Source: an uncultured Acetatifactor sp.
Lineage (GTDB): Bacteria > Bacillota > Clostridia > Lachnospirales > Lachnospiraceae
DNA: 64,000 nt
Direction: 5' to 3'
NCBI GenBank assembly: GCA_934394815.1
Contig: CAKRRD010000001.1
Coordinates: 62,001 to 126,000, forward strand
The notes under the pieces were generated by a model. That model had not been told where the DNA came from, ran no database searches, and saw only the letters and a program-made list of their open reading frames with translations. Both the position numbers and the translations under genes were made by a program. Shown piece after piece: positions 1-9,650 of this stretch (its first letter is position 1; each line of letters begins with the position of its first letter).

Positions 1-27
1 ATTTAAAGAAATCTGAACTGTCTTCAT
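1..27 (-). CDS. N-terminus of HPr-like protein (partial)
   Basis: Reading leftward off the window edge, nine codons give MKTVQISLN. They are preceded on the minus strand by a strong AAGGAGG ribosome site (forward positions 34-41) at normal spacing. This N-terminus resembles the divergent HPr-like phosphocarrier proteins that start MKxVxISL in Lachnospiraceae. The family call is therefore a guess from nine residues. The ribosome site and a promoter at 68-96 make a real gene start likely. Confidence 0.55.
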
Positions 28-67
28 GTTGACTACCTCCTTAATGTGTGTCATACCTTCTGACTTC

Positions 68-96
68 ATATTAATGGCTGAACGAGCAAAAGTCAA
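68..96 (-). promoter_or_regulatory. Promoter for the leftward HPr-like gene
   Basis: On the minus strand TTGACT (forward 91-96) and TAATAT (forward 68-73) are separated by exactly 17 bases, and the start codon follows about 40 bases later. This is a good vegetative sigma promoter. Confidence 0.55.
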
Positions 97-129
97 GACG
101 AAAACAATACAAAAAAAGTGAGGAATCCT

Positions 130-1590
130 ATGAAAAGTGTAGCATTACACAACCTTGGATGTAAGGTTAATTCCTATGAAATAGAAGTAATGCAACAAAT
201 GTTACAAGAAAAAGGTTATACTATTGTACCATTTGATGAAATCGCAGACATTTATATCGTAAATACCTGCACAGTTACCAATATTGCAGACCGGAAAAGC
301 AGACAGATGCTTCACCGGGCAAAACAGAAAAATCCGGCGGCGCTGGTGGTGGCGGTGGGCTGTTATGTGCAGACCGGCAGAGAAGATGTGGAGCAGGATC
401 CCTGCATCGATCTGGCCATCGGCAACAACCGCAAGAGGGATCTGGCCTCGATCCTGGAGGAATATCTGCAGGATCTGGAGCAGGAAGATGCGGTGGCGGA
501 GAATGGGGAAACTGCCGGACATGCTGTGGACAAAACCCTGCATGACACTACTGTCATAGATATCAACCATACGGCGGAATACGAAGAAATGACCCTGAAG
601 CATACCGCGGAACACACCCGTGCCTATATCAAGATCCAGGACGGCTGCAACCAGTTCTGCTCCTACTGTGTCATTCCCTATGCCAGAGGCAGAGTCCGCA
701 GCCGCAGAGCGGAAGACATCATCCGGGAGATCACCGGAATGGCGCAGGCGGGCTACCGGGAGATCGTACTGACGGGTATCCATATCAGTTCCTACGGCAT
801 TGATTTTGACGAGGAAGCCTGGAAGCGGGGAGAAAGTGTCTCTGTATTAAAAGAAGACGAGGAAAGAAGAGACTATTCCGGCAGCAGCAAGCTGATCGGC
901 CTGCTGGAGCGGATCCATGACATTGAGGGCATTGAGCGCATCCGGATCGGTTCTCTGGAACCCCGTATTGTCACGGAGGAGACCGCCGCCAGAATGGCGG
1001 CACTGCCGAAGCTGTGCCCCCATTTCCATCTGTCCTTACAGAGTGGCTGTGATGCAACGCTGCGCCGTATGAACCGTAAATATACCTCCGAAGAATACGC
1101 GGAGAGCGTGGCGCTGCTACGCAAGGTATTCGACCACCCGGCCATCACTACGGACGTTATTGTGGGATTCCCGGGAGAGACGGAAGAGGAATTCGCCGAG
1201 ACGGTAGGCTTTTTAGACAGGATCCGCTTTTTCGAGATGCATATTTTCAAATATTCCAAGAGAGCCGGAACCAGAGCGGCGGTGATGCCGGAACAGATAC
1301 CGGATCCTGTAAAGACCGAAAGAAGTGCGGAACTGCTGGCCATGGAGAAGAAACAGTCGAAGCAGTTCCGGGCACGGTATGTGGGACGGGAAGCAGAAGT
1401 GCTTCTGGAGGAGACCAAGGAGATTGGGGGAACGGAATATCTGCTGGGACATACCAGAGACTATGTGAAGATGGCGGTTCCCGTACAGGAGAATCCCAAT
1501 ATTCTGACAAATACCGTGCTGCGGGGCAGCGTACAGGGATTTCTGACGGATGAGATTCTGTTGTTATCACCTCTTGAATTTTCAAGGTAA
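130..1590 (+). CDS. mtaB: tRNA t6A37 methylthiotransferase MtaB
   Basis: Radical-SAM enzyme that adds a methylthio group to N6-threonylcarbamoyladenosine at position 37 of ANN-decoding tRNAs. About 486 residues, the usual family length. The N-terminal UPF0004 domain starts with NLGCKVNSYE and carries three cysteines for one iron-sulfur cluster. The central radical-SAM motif CNQFCSYCVIPYARGR binds the second cluster, and a C-terminal TRAM-like region follows. ATG at 130 is preferred over GTG at 118 because AGGA at 121-124 is well spaced for it. It stands alone ahead of the IreB-ruvX cluster. MiaB is the main alternative, but the NLGCKVN motif favours MtaB. Confidence 0.93.
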   Translation: MKSVALHNLGCKVNSYEIEVMQQMLQEKGYTIVPFDEIADIYIVNTCTVTNIADRKSRQMLHRAKQKNPAALVVAVGCYVQTGREDVEQDPCIDLAIGNNRKRDLASILEEYLQDLEQEDAVAENGETAGHAVDKTLHDTTVIDINHTAEYEEMTLKHTAEHTRAYIKIQDGCNQFCSYCVIPYARGRVRSRRAEDIIREITGMAQAGYREIVLTGIHISSYGIDFDEEAWKRGESVSVLKEDEERRDYSGSSKLIGLLERIHDIEGIERIRIGSLEPRIVTEETAARMAALPKLCPHFHLSLQSGCDATLRRMNRKYTSEEYAESVALLRKVFDHPAITTDVIVGFPGETEEEFAETVGFLDRIRFFEMHIFKYSKRAGTRAAVMPEQIPDPVKTERSAELLAMEKKQSKQFRARYVGREAEVLLEETKEIGGTEYLLGHTRDYVKMAVPVQENPNILTNTVLRGSVQGFLTDEILLLSPLEFSR

Positions 1591-1671
1591 ATGCGGTAAG
1601 ATAAGGCATAACGGAAAAATTTGCTTTTTGCCGGGGCAGCATCTGCCCCATGGCAGAAAAAAGAGGATCGT

Positions 1672-1935
1672 ATGCAGGACTTAGGAAATACACAATACTT
1701 CAAGGTAGAGACAGAACCTGAGACCGGCGTGAAGCTGGTGCTTTCTACCGTATATGAGGCACTGACGGAGAAGGGATACAACCCTGTGAACCAGATCGTA
1801 GGCTATATTATGAGCGGAGATCCCACTTATATTACCAGCCATAAGAATGCCCGCAGCCTGATCATGAAGGTAGAACGGGATGAACTGGTGGAAGAATTGC
1901 TCACAGAGTATATCAGGACCAAACACTGGAAATAA
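1672..1935 (+). CDS. IreB-family regulatory phosphoprotein (UPF0297)
   Basis: 87-residue cytosolic protein of the YrzL/IreB family (DUF965). In Enterococcus IreB is a substrate of the PASTA kinase IreK and affects cephalosporin tolerance. The conserved core is visible, including [26 protein letters not shown] and the stretch around the SHKNAR motif. The ATG at 1672 follows AAGAGGATCG; an upstream TTG at 1621 would only add an uncharacteristic leader. It sits directly before ruvX and DUF1292, the standard Firmicutes arrangement. The exact partner kinase is outside the window. Confidence 0.9.
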   Translation: MQDLGNTQYFKVETEPETGVKLVLSTVYEALTEKGYNPVNQIVGYIMSGDPTYITSHKNARSLIMKVERDELVEELLTEYIRTKHWK

Positions 1936-1958
1936 TTACAACAATCAGGAGGACCCAC

Positions 1959-2402
1959 ATGCGTATTATGGGTTTGGATTTCGGCTCACGTACCGTGGGC
2001 GTGGCGATCAGTGACAGTCTGCTCTTAACAGCGCAGGGTGTAGAGATCATTCGTCGCAAGGAAGAGAACAAATTACGGCAGACACTGGCCCGGATCGAAG
2101 AACTGATCGTGGCGAATGAAGTGGAAGAGATCGTACTGGGACTGCCCAAGAACATGAACGACACCGAAGGTGCCCGCGTGGAACTGACCAAAGAGTTTAA
2201 GGACAAACTGGAACGCAGAACCGGGCTGCCGGTATCTTTCTGGGATGAGAGACTGACCACCGTAGCGGCGGACAAGGCAATGATGGAAGCGGGGATCCGC
2301 CGGGAGAACCGTAAGGATTATGTGGATATGATCGCTGCCACCCTGATCCTGCAGGGATATCTGGACCGCAGGAACAATGAGAAGAAAAAGGAATTGGAAT
2401 GA
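1959..2402 (+). CDS. ruvX: Holliday junction resolvase-like RuvX (YqgF)
   Basis: 147 residues, typical YqgF/RuvX size, with an RNase H-like fold expected. The N-terminal motif [15 protein letters not shown] supplies the first catalytic Asp; WDERLTT and the C-terminal [12 protein letters not shown] supply the other acidic residues. Family members are linked to 16S rRNA 5' end maturation and, in some species, to Holliday junction cleavage. An AGGAGG site precedes ATG 1959. The stop overlaps the start of the next gene (ATGA), so the two are translationally coupled. Confidence 0.93.
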   Translation: MRIMGLDFGSRTVGVAISDSLLLTAQGVEIIRRKEENKLRQTLARIEELIVANEVEEIVLGLPKNMNDTEGARVELTKEFKDKLERRTGLPVSFWDERLTTVAADKAMMEAGIRRENRKDYVDMIAATLILQGYLDRRNNEKKKELE

Positions 2403-2662
2403 GTAAACTGGAAAAGATCACATTTCGCCCCGAGGGCGAAGAAGCTGTAGAATTTTATGTACTGGAACAGACCAGAATCGGTGGATACAATTATATTCTG
2501 GTGACGGATGTGGAAGAAGGCGACGGAGACGCCCTGATCCTGAAGGATATGTCTCAGGACGGCGAAGAAGAGAGCATTTATGATGTTGTCTCCGATGATG
2601 AAGAACTGGAAGCAGTATCCGGAGTATTTGCGGATATGCTGGAAGATATTGATCTGATTTAA
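2399..2662 (+). CDS. DUF1292 protein (YrzB family)
   Basis: 87-residue, strongly acidic protein of the DUF1292/YrzB family, always found with ruvX and IreB in Firmicutes. It is built around a short beta-rich core ([19 protein letters not shown]). Function is unknown in the family. It overlaps ruvX by four bases and ends the three-gene unit; a hairpin terminator follows at 2677. Confidence 0.88.
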   Translation: MSKLEKITFRPEGEEAVEFYVLEQTRIGGYNYILVTDVEEGDGDALILKDMSQDGEEESIYDVVSDDEELEAVSGVFADMLEDIDLI

Positions 2663-2676
2663 TTTCGATAAATACA

Positions 2677-2708
2677 GACGCCCTCATGGGAGAGGGGGTC
2701 TTATATTT
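2677..2708 (+). terminator. Terminator after the IreB-ruvX-DUF1292 unit
   Basis: GACGCCCTC (2677-2685) pairs with GAGGGGGTC (2692-2700) with one mismatch and a six-base loop, followed by TTATATTTA. The T run is weak, so this is a moderate terminator. Confidence 0.5.
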
Positions 2709-3005
2709 ATAAATGATTTGTATGATTGGCAGAGAAGGATACGGGATGCTTTGCCGGTTTCAGCATATAATGGTTTTGTGCTAAAAGTGACAGGGAATAC
2801 ACGAAGGGCATGAGAGTGTGCCATTATCTGGATGGAATCGTAAGATCTGGGATGCCTGATTTCCGCGGGAGTTTTCGAGAAGAGAGCCGAAGGAGCAGGC
2901 AGGGAATCACAGGTCTTTGTTTGCAGAGCATACCAGTCCATTCTAACGCCGGAATACATACACGAAGCAAGATGTATAGACGTATAGAATTTGGAGGTAA
3001 TTTCG
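2709..3005 (+). other. Gap before the RNase J gene
   Basis: No credible gene seen. A TATAAT at 2766-2771 could be a -10 box for the RNase J gene, but no convincing -35 lies 16-18 bases upstream. The long distance to the start at 3006 would leave a leader of more than 200 bases, which fits the 5' leaders often seen before RNase J genes but is not proof of regulation. Confidence 0.3.
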
Positions 3006-4682
3006 TTGAAAAAGAAAAAAGAGAATAGTAACGTTTCAGGCCTGAAGATCATTCCTTTGGGAGGCCTGGAGCAGATTGGTATGAACATTACTGCCTTCCA
3101 GTATGAGGACAGTATTATTGTGGTGGACTGCGGTCTGTCTTTCCCCGCAGATGACATGCTGGGAATCGACCTGGTCATCCCGGATGTTACTTACCTGAAG
3201 GATAATATCGACAAGGTCAAGGGCTTTGTCATCACCCATGGACATGAAGACCATATCGGAGCACTGCCTTACGTGCTGCGGGATATCAATGTTCCCATCT
3301 ACGCTACCCGCCTGACCATGGGCATCATCGAGAACAAGCTGACCGAGCACAATCTCATGAAGAAGACCAAGCGTAAAGTGGTGAAATTCGGACAGTCCAT
3401 CAATCTTGGAGACTTCCGTGTGGAATTCATCAAGACCAACCATAGTATCGTAGATGCCGCAGCACTGGCCATTTATTCCCCGGCCGGCATCGTGGTACAC
3501 ACCGGAGACTTCAAGGTAGATTATACTCCGGTCTACGGAGACGCCATTGATTTACAGCGTTTTGCCGAGATCGGTAAAAAGGGTGTACTGGCACTGATGT
3601 GCGATTCCACCAACGCAGAGCGTCCCGGCTTTACCCCGTCTGAGAAAACGGTGGGTAAGACCTTTGATACTTTATTTGAAGAGCATAAGAATACCAGAAT
3701 TTTCGTGGCAACTTTCGCATCCAACGTGGACCGTGTACAGCAGATCATCAACACTGCGTATAAGTTCGGCCGTAAGGTGGCTGTGGAAGGCCGCAGCATG
3801 GTAAATATTCTGGATACTGCCATTAAGCTGGAGTGTATCAATATTCCTGAAAATACGCTGGTGGATCTGGACCAGATGAAGAACTATCCGGACGAGCAGC
3901 AGGTCATCATCACCACCGGAAGCCAGGGCGAAAGCATGGCAGCCCTGTCCCGTATGGCGAATAATATGCACCGCAAGATCACCATCGGTGCGGGAGATAC
4001 GGTAATCTTCTCCTCCAACCCAATCCCGGGCAATGAGAAGTCCGTAACGAAGATCATCAACGAACTGCTCCGCAAGGGTGCAGACGTTATTTTCCAGGAT
4101 GCCCATGTATCCGGACATGCCTGTCAGGAGGAGATTAAGCTGATCTACACCCTGATCCATCCAAAGTACGCCGTACCCGTGCATGGAGAATACAAGCATC
4201 TGAAGGCACAGGCAAAGATCGCCGAGAGCCTGGGCATCAGCAAGGATAATATCTTCATCCTGTCTTCCGGAGATGTGCTGGAAGTCAGCGAGGAACAGGC
4301 GAAGGTCAACGGCAGAGTGCCCGTAGGCGCTATTCTGGTAGACGGTCTGGGCGTCGGTGATGTCGGAAATGTGGTATTGAGAGATAGACAGCATCTGGCA
4401 GAAGATGGTATTATGATCGTGGTCATGAGTCTGGACAGAGCCAGCGGAGAACTGGCAGCCGGTCCCGATATCGTGTCCAGAGGTTTCGTATATGTGAAGG
4501 AATCCGATGAACTGATCGAGGAAGCCAGACGCACTGTAGATGATGCGCTGCAGGCCTGCCTGGATAAGGGAATCACGGACTGGGGCAAGCTGAAGACCAC
4601 CACCAAGGATGTCCTCAGCGATTATGTATGGAAGAAGACCAAGAGACGTCCCATGATCCTTCCGATCATTATGGAAGTGTAG
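3006..4682 (+). CDS. rnj: Ribonuclease J
   Basis: About 558 residues; metallo-beta-lactamase and beta-CASP exo/endoribonuclease that matures and degrades RNA. The zinc motif THGHEDHIGALPYV is followed by the beta-CASP region (MCDSTNAERPG, TTGSQGE) and the HVSGHA and VPVHGE metal/substrate motifs, then the C-terminal domain. Start is TTG 3006: GGAGG at 2993-2997 is correctly spaced for it, while the in-frame TTG at 2991 lies inside that ribosome site. The gene is followed closely by a YlbF-family gene, and in Bacillus YlbF belongs to the RNase Y specificity complex, so the pairing makes sense. rnjA versus rnjB cannot be told here. Confidence 0.95.
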   Translation: MKKKKENSNVSGLKIIPLGGLEQIGMNITAFQYEDSIIVVDCGLSFPADDMLGIDLVIPDVTYLKDNIDKVKGFVITHGHEDHIGALPYVLRDINVPIYATRLTMGIIENKLTEHNLMKKTKRKVVKFGQSINLGDFRVEFIKTNHSIVDAAALAIYSPAGIVVHTGDFKVDYTPVYGDAIDLQRFAEIGKKGVLALMCDSTNAERPGFTPSEKTVGKTFDTLFEEHKNTRIFVATFASNVDRVQQIINTAYKFGRKVAVEGRSMVNILDTAIKLECINIPENTLVDLDQMKNYPDEQQVIITTGSQGESMAALSRMANNMHRKITIGAGDTVIFSSNPIPGNEKSVTKIINELLRKGADVIFQDAHVSGHACQEEIKLIYTLIHPKYAVPVHGEYKHLKAQAKIAESLGISKDNIFILSSGDVLEVSEEQAKVNGRVPVGAILVDGLGVGDVGNVVLRDRQHLAEDGIMIVVMSLDRASGELAAGPDIVSRGFVYVKESDELIEEARRTVDDALQACLDKGITDWGKLKTTTKDVLSDYVWKKTKRRPMILPIIMEV

Positions 4683-4710
4683 CAGCGATTGCTGGAAAGG
4701 TCGTAAGCAG

Positions 4711-5046
4711 ATGAAGATTACAGCGGACGAAAATGTAAATCAGGCAGTAGAACAGATGGTACAGGCGATCCGTAATACCGACGCTTATCTGGAATATCAG
4801 AAGCAGCTGGCGCGTGTAAAAGAGCAGCCGGAGCTCAAGAGACAGATCGATGAGTTCCGGACCAGAAATTTTGAATTGCAGACCAGTAAGGACACGAGTT
4901 TTGACAAGCTGGATCAGTTTACCAGAGAAAATGAAGCTTTCCGGGAAAATCCACTGGTGTCGGATTTCTTGGCGGCCGAACTGGCATTTTGCCGTATGAT
5001 GCAGGAGATCGGCCTCTATGTCACCGACCAGATGCACTTCGAGTAA
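4711..5046 (+). CDS. YlbF/YmcA family protein
   Basis: 111-residue, helical, charged protein of the YlbF/YmcA family (PF06133). In Bacillus such proteins form the Y-complex that steers RNase Y-dependent mRNA maturation and affects competence, sporulation and biofilm. Typical features are the early NTDAYLEYQ segment and the phenylalanine-rich helix FRENPLVSDFLAAE. AAAGG lies upstream of ATG 4711. It follows the RNase J gene by 28 bases and precedes the MltG-like gene by 15, so all may be co-transcribed. Confidence 0.85.
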   Translation: MKITADENVNQAVEQMVQAIRNTDAYLEYQKQLARVKEQPELKRQIDEFRTRNFELQTSKDTSFDKLDQFTRENEAFRENPLVSDFLAAELAFCRMMQEIGLYVTDQMHFE

Positions 5047-5061
5047 GAAAGGACAGAGAAC

Positions 5062-5514
5062 ATGAAAGCAGCGAATTTGGCAGGTGCCGTATTGGGTACT
5101 ATCTTAAAAGTAGTATTTGTGGTGGCTGTAGTATATCTGGTCTACACGGGAGCTTCTACCTGCTATGACTATGGTTATCGTATTTTCACAGAACCGGCGG
5201 TCTCTGCCGGAGAGGGACGTAAGATCACGGTAACTCTGACCTCGGATATGTCCGCAGTGGAGATCGGTACAGCCATGCAGGAAAAGGGGCTGGTACGGGA
5301 CGGCAGACTGTTCGCGTTACAGTATCTGTTATCCGAATACAAAAAGGACTGGAAGCCGGGCACCTACGAACTGAGCACCGCCATGACCGCAGAAGAAATG
5401 ATGGAAGTCATGGCCGGACAGACGGAAAGCGCGACAGAAGAGACAGTGGATACCATAGATAACGGCAGTGCGGTGACCGGCGGGACGCAGGATACGACGA
5501 CAGCCGCACAGTAA
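5062..5514 (+). CDS. Short MltG-like membrane protein lacking catalytic domain
   Basis: 150 residues with one N-terminal membrane helix (about residues 10-30) and an extracytoplasmic region. That region matches the N-terminal LysM-like part of MltG/YceG proteins: the segment from VTLTSDM to KPGTYELSTAMTAEEMMEVM has the MltG pattern of a start peptide, LVRD and PGTYxL. The whole YceG transglycosylase domain with its catalytic Glu is absent, and the tail is Thr/Ser/Gln-rich. Full MltG proteins are over 300 residues. The position just before trmR matches yrrL (mltG) in Bacillus, supporting descent from mltG. AAGGAC precedes ATG 5062. Confidence 0.75.
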   Translation: MKAANLAGAVLGTILKVVFVVAVVYLVYTGASTCYDYGYRIFTEPAVSAGEGRKITVTLTSDMSAVEIGTAMQEKGLVRDGRLFALQYLLSEYKKDWKPGTYELSTAMTAEEMMEVMAGQTESATEETVDTIDNGSAVTGGTQDTTTAAQ

Positions 5515-5534
5515 AGTGTGAAATGAGGGACAGT

Positions 5535-6197
5535 ATGATCATAGATGAGAGAATGTCCGCGTTCATTGATTCCCTGGACAGCGGGAATCCGGCGTGGCTG
5601 AATGAGATTGAAAAATTCGCTCTGGAGACACAGGTTCCCATCATACGCAGATCCATGCAAAGCCTGCTGAAGTTTTTGTTAAGATTTACAAAGCCGAAAA
5701 GCATCCTGGAAGTCGGGACTGCTATCGGCTTTTCTGCGTTACTGATGAGTGAATATGCACCGGAGGATTGCCATATCACGACAATCGAAAAATACGAAAA
5801 AAGGATTCCTGTTGCCAGAGAGAATTTCCGCCAGGCAGGCCGGGAAGACCGGATTACTCTGCTGGAAGGAGATGCCACGGAGATCCTGCGGAAACTGGAT
5901 GACACCTATGACGTAATCTTCATGGATGCGGCGAAGGGGCAGTACATCAACTTCCTGCCGGATATTTTGCGTCTGTTGTCCCCCGGCGGACTGCTGATCT
6001 CGGACAATGTATTGCAGGATGGCGACATCATAGAATCCCGCTTTGCCGTGACCAGAAGAAACCGGACCATTCATGCGAGAATGCGGGAATACCTGTATGA
6101 ACTGAAGCATCACCCGGGGCTGGAAACCGTAATCCTGCCGGTGGGGGATGGAGTAACATTGAGTACGAAAAAAGAGGAGAAACAAGATGACGTATAA
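5535..6197 (+). CDS. trmR: tRNA 5-hydroxyuridine methyltransferase TrmR
   Basis: About 220-residue class I SAM-dependent O-methyltransferase (PF01596 type). Motif I is ILEVGTAIGFSALLM, DVIFMDAAKG holds the metal/substrate Asp, and LLISDNVLQDG follows. In Bacillus TrmR methylates ho5U34 to mo5U34 in tRNA. The next gene is a U32 peptidase-like TrhP, which is needed for the preceding hydroxylation; this pairing is the main reason for the specific call. ATG 5535 has GAGG seven bases upstream; ATG 5523 would add four residues. It overlaps trhP by 11 bases. Confidence 0.85.
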   Translation: MIIDERMSAFIDSLDSGNPAWLNEIEKFALETQVPIIRRSMQSLLKFLLRFTKPKSILEVGTAIGFSALLMSEYAPEDCHITTIEKYEKRIPVARENFRQAGREDRITLLEGDATEILRKLDDTYDVIFMDAAKGQYINFLPDILRLLSPGGLLISDNVLQDGDIIESRFAVTRRNRTIHARMREYLYELKHHPGLETVILPVGDGVTLSTKKEEKQDDV

Positions 6198-7425
6198 AAA
6201 ACCGGAACTTTTGATCCCGGCCAGCAGCCTGGAGGTATTAAAAACGGCTGTTATTTTTGGCGCGGATGCTGTTTATATCGGCGGAGAAGCTTTTGGACTG
6301 CGGGCCAAGGCGAAGAATTTCAGCAGTGGGGAAATGGCTGAGGGTGTGGCATTTGCTCATGCACATGGCGTAAAAGTATATGTAACGGCCAATATCCTGG
6401 CACATAACTATGATCTTGACGGAGCCAGAAAATATTTTGCCGAGCTGCGGGATATGAAACCGGAGCAGCCGGATGCCCTGATCATTTCCGATCCGGGTAT
6501 GTTTATGATCGCCAGGGAAGTATGGCCCCAGGTGGAAGTGCATATTTCCACCCAGGCCAACAATACCAACTATGAGACCTACCTGTTCTGGTGGAAGCTG
6601 GGAGCGAAGAGAGTGGTATCGGCCAGGGAACTGTCTCTGGTGGAGATCAAGGGAATCCGGGAGAAGATCCCTGCGGAGATGGAGATCGAGAGCTTTGTCC
6701 ACGGAGCCATGTGCATTTCCTATTCCGGCAGATGCCTGTTGAGCAATTTCTTCACCGGAAGAGATGCCAACAGAGGCGCCTGCACCCATCCCTGCCGCTG
6801 GAAATATGCCGTGGTGGAGGAGACCCGCCCGGGAGAATATCTGCCGGTCTATGAGAACGAGAGGGGAACCTATATTTTCAACTCCAAGGATCTGTGCATG
6901 ATCGAGCATATTCCGGAACTGGTGGAAGCCGGCATTGACAGCCTGAAGATCGAAGGCCGTATGAAGACTGCATTGTATGTGGCGACGGTAGCCAGAACCT
7001 ACCGGAAGGCCATTGACGACTATTTTGCCGACCCGGAACTCTACGAGAAAAATATGGACTGGTACAAGGCGGAGATCTCCAAATGTACCTACAGACAGTT
7101 CACCACGGGCTTTTATTTCGGCAAGCCGGATGAAAATACCCAGATCTATGATAACAACACCTATGTGAATGAATATATCTATCTGGGAATCGTGGAAGAC
7201 GTGAAGGAGGATCTGTGCCGGATCGAACAGCGGAACAAGTTCTGCGTGGGAGATACTATCGAGATCATGAAGCCCGACGGCACTAATGTACCGGTCACTG
7301 TGGAAGCTATGTACACCGAAGAAGGAGAAAGTGTAGACAGCGCACCCCATCCCAAACAGGTGCTGTGGATAAAGTTATCCGAAATGCCGGAGACCTTCGA
7401 TCTGCTGCGTCAGAAAAATGACTGA
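6187..7425 (+). CDS. trhP: Peptidase U32 family tRNA hydroxylation protein TrhP
   Basis: 412-residue U32-family protein. TrhP proteins act in prephenate-dependent 5-hydroxyuridine formation at tRNA position 34. The family block around GAMCISYSGRCLLSN, followed by GRDANRG and CTHPCRW, contains the conserved cysteines, and the N-terminal PELLIPASSLEVLKTAV opening is standard. GGAGAAACAAG precedes ATG 6187 and the start overlaps trmR. Bacillus has two trhP genes in tandem; here only one follows trmR. No protease activity is implied by the family name. Confidence 0.88.
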   Translation: MTYKKPELLIPASSLEVLKTAVIFGADAVYIGGEAFGLRAKAKNFSSGEMAEGVAFAHAHGVKVYVTANILAHNYDLDGARKYFAELRDMKPEQPDALIISDPGMFMIAREVWPQVEVHISTQANNTNYETYLFWWKLGAKRVVSARELSLVEIKGIREKIPAEMEIESFVHGAMCISYSGRCLLSNFFTGRDANRGACTHPCRWKYAVVEETRPGEYLPVYENERGTYIFNSKDLCMIEHIPELVEAGIDSLKIEGRMKTALYVATVARTYRKAIDDYFADPELYEKNMDWYKAEISKCTYRQFTTGFYFGKPDENTQIYDNNTYVNEYIYLGIVEDVKEDLCRIEQRNKFCVGDTIEIMKPDGTNVPVTVEAMYTEEGESVDSAPHPKQVLWIKLSEMPETFDLLRQKND

Positions 7426-7444
7426 TATCGGGAGAAAATAGTAA

Positions 7445-7474
7445 TTGACCATTATGACGCACATGTTGTACACT
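7445..7474 (+). promoter_or_regulatory. Candidate promoter of the first glnN
   Basis: TTGACC (7445-7450) and TACACT (7469-7474) are 18 bases apart, 44 bases before the glnN start. Another -10-like TATACT at 7474 has poorer spacing. No terminator-like leader is seen here, unlike at the second glnN. Confidence 0.4.
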
Positions 7475-7517
7475 ATACTCGATATTATTCTATAGTATAC
7501 CGAAGGGAAGTAGGGAC

Positions 7518-9629
7518 ATGCGCGAAGAATTGAATGTAGAGGAGCTTTTTGCCAGCAAGGTATTTACCCTGGGCAAGATGAAGGAGAGACTCCCCAAGAG
7601 CACTTACAAAGAAGTGAAGAAGGTCATGGATCAGGGAGGTGAACTTTCTCTGGCGACTGCGGATGTGGTGGCAGGCGCCATGAAGGATTGGGCCATTGAG
7701 AACGGTGCCACCCATTATACCCACTGGTTCCAGCCGCTGACCGGCATTACCGCAGAGAAACATGATGCTTTTGTAACACATCCCGATGAGGATGGCCGGA
7801 TGATCATGGAATTCTCCGGTAAAGAACTGATCAAGGGAGAGCCGGATGCATCTTCTTTCCCTTCCGGGGGCTTACGTGCTACCTTTGAGGCGAGAGGATA
7901 TACCACCTGGGACATCACTTCCCCTGCGTTTATCAAGGAGACCGCTACCGGTCCGACCCTTTGTATCCCTACCGCATTCTGTTCTTATAAAGGTGAAGCG
8001 CTGGATAAAAAGACTCCGTTACTTCGATCCATGGAAGCTTTGAGCAGACAGGCCATCCGTATCGTCCGCCTGTTTGGCAATACGGAAGCTACCAAAGTAC
8101 TGCCTTCCGTGGGCGCGGAGCAGGAGTATTTTCTGGTGGATTCTGCCAAGGCTTTACAGCGTGAAGATATTATTTTTGCCGGACGTACCCTGTTCGGAGC
8201 ACCGGCTCCCAAGGGACAGGAGATGGATGACCACTATTTTGGTGTTATCCGTGAGCGGATCGGCGGATTTATGCATGATGTAAATATCGAACTGTGGAAA
8301 CTGGGCGTGACTTCCAAGACCCAGCATAATGAGGCGGCTCCCGCACAGCACGAAGTGGCACCGATTTATGAATCTGCCAATGTGGCAGTGGATCACAATC
8401 AGCTGGTGATGGAGACACTGAAGCGTGTGGCGGGCAAGCACGGTCTGCGCTGCATGCTGCATGAAAAGCCCTTCGCTGGAGTGAACGGTTCCGGTAAGCA
8501 TAATAACTGGTCTATCACGACAGACAACGGCATGAATCTTCTGGAGCCGGGACAGACTCCCAATGAAAATATCCAGTTTCTGTTAGTGCTGGCATGTATC
8601 ATGAAGGCGGTGGATACCCATGCGGATCTGCTGCGCCAGAGTGCATCCAATGTCGGCAACGATCACAGACTGGGCGGTTATGAGGCACCTCCTGCCATTA
8701 TCTCCATTTTCCTGGGAGAGCAGTTGGAGGACGTAGTGGCACAGCTGGTAGAGACCGGCAAAGCCGATAATCTGAAAGAGGGCGGCGTACTTCGTACCGG
8801 CGTATCCACACTGCCGGATTTTGTAAAGGATGCCACGGACAGGAACCGTACTTCACCTTTTGCCTTCACAGGAAATAAATTCGAATTCCGCATGGTGGGA
8901 AGTGAGGATTCCATCGGAAGCCCCAACACTACCCTGAATGCCATTGTGGCAGAGGCGTTCTGCGAAGCAGCAGACCGTCTGGAAGGTGCGGAAGATTTTG
9001 ATATGGCAGTCCATGATCTGATCAAGGAATATATGACGGAGCATCAGCGGATTATTTTCAACGGCAACGGTTATGCCAAGGAGTGGGAAGAGGAAGCAGC
9101 CCGAAGAGGACTGCCCAATATTCCTTCCATGGTGGCGGCAGTAGACACCCTGACCACCCCCAAGGCGATCCATCTGTTTGAGAAGTTCGGTATTTTCACC
9201 GAGGCGGAATTGCATTCCCGCGCGGAGGTGCTGTATGAGACCTATGCAAAGACCATCAACATCGAAGCACTGACCATGGTGGATATGGCGAACAAGCAGA
9301 TCATCCCCGCTGTCATGAAGTACAGTAAATCTCTGGCGGATGCTGTCATTGCCATCACAGAGGCCGGCGGAGATACTTACGTTCCGACCCACATGTTACA
9401 GCAGATCACCCGGAAGCTGACAGAGATGGAGAAGGCCTCCGAGGCTCTTCTGGAGGAAGAGAGGAAAGCTTCCGCCATGCCCAGAGGCAAGGAGCAGGCA
9501 TTCTGCTACCACGATAAGGTCATGGTGGCAATGAACGCCCTGAGAAAGCCTGCGGATGAACTGGAGAAGCTGGTAGATAAAAAGTACTGGCCGTTCCCGA
9601 CTTATGCGGATCTGTTGTTTGAGGTATAA
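7518..9629 (+). CDS. glnN: Glutamine synthetase type III (copy 1)
   Basis: 703-residue GSIII enzyme that makes glutamine from glutamate, ammonia and ATP. Family marks include [19 protein letters not shown] near the N-terminus, the [13 protein letters not shown] stretch, the [10 protein letters not shown] nucleotide-site motif and [20 protein letters not shown] second, clearly homologous copy of identical length lies at 15581. At the strongly conserved NEVAP motif this copy has Ala instead of Val, next to an otherwise conserved Glu. AGGG lies just before ATG 7518. A strong terminator follows at 9651. Confidence 0.95.
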   Translation: MREELNVEELFASKVFTLGKMKERLPKSTYKEVKKVMDQGGELSLATADVVAGAMKDWAIENGATHYTHWFQPLTGITAEKHDAFVTHPDEDGRMIMEFSGKELIKGEPDASSFPSGGLRATFEARGYTTWDITSPAFIKETATGPTLCIPTAFCSYKGEALDKKTPLLRSMEALSRQAIRIVRLFGNTEATKVLPSVGAEQEYFLVDSAKALQREDIIFAGRTLFGAPAPKGQEMDDHYFGVIRERIGGFMHDVNIELWKLGVTSKTQHNEAAPAQHEVAPIYESANVAVDHNQLVMETLKRVAGKHGLRCMLHEKPFAGVNGSGKHNNWSITTDNGMNLLEPGQTPNENIQFLLVLACIMKAVDTHADLLRQSASNVGNDHRLGGYEAPPAIISIFLGEQLEDVVAQLVETGKADNLKEGGVLRTGVSTLPDFVKDATDRNRTSPFAFTGNKFEFRMVGSEDSIGSPNTTLNAIVAEAFCEAADRLEGAEDFDMAVHDLIKEYMTEHQRIIFNGNGYAKEWEEEAARRGLPNIPSMVAAVDTLTTPKAIHLFEKFGIFTEAELHSRAEVLYETYAKTINIEALTMVDMANKQIIPAVMKYSKSLADAVIAITEAGGDTYVPTHMLQQITRKLTEMEKASEALLEEERKASAMPRGKEQAFCYHDKVMVAMNALRKPADELEKLVDKKYWPFPTYADLLFEV

Positions 9630-9650
9630 ATATAATTTTGCAATAGAAGG

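Noticed and set aside
2684..3178. 164-codon minus-strand frame in the gap before the RNase J gene
   Set aside because: It has no ribosome site, its sequence is not protein-like, and part of it overlaps the RNase J gene.
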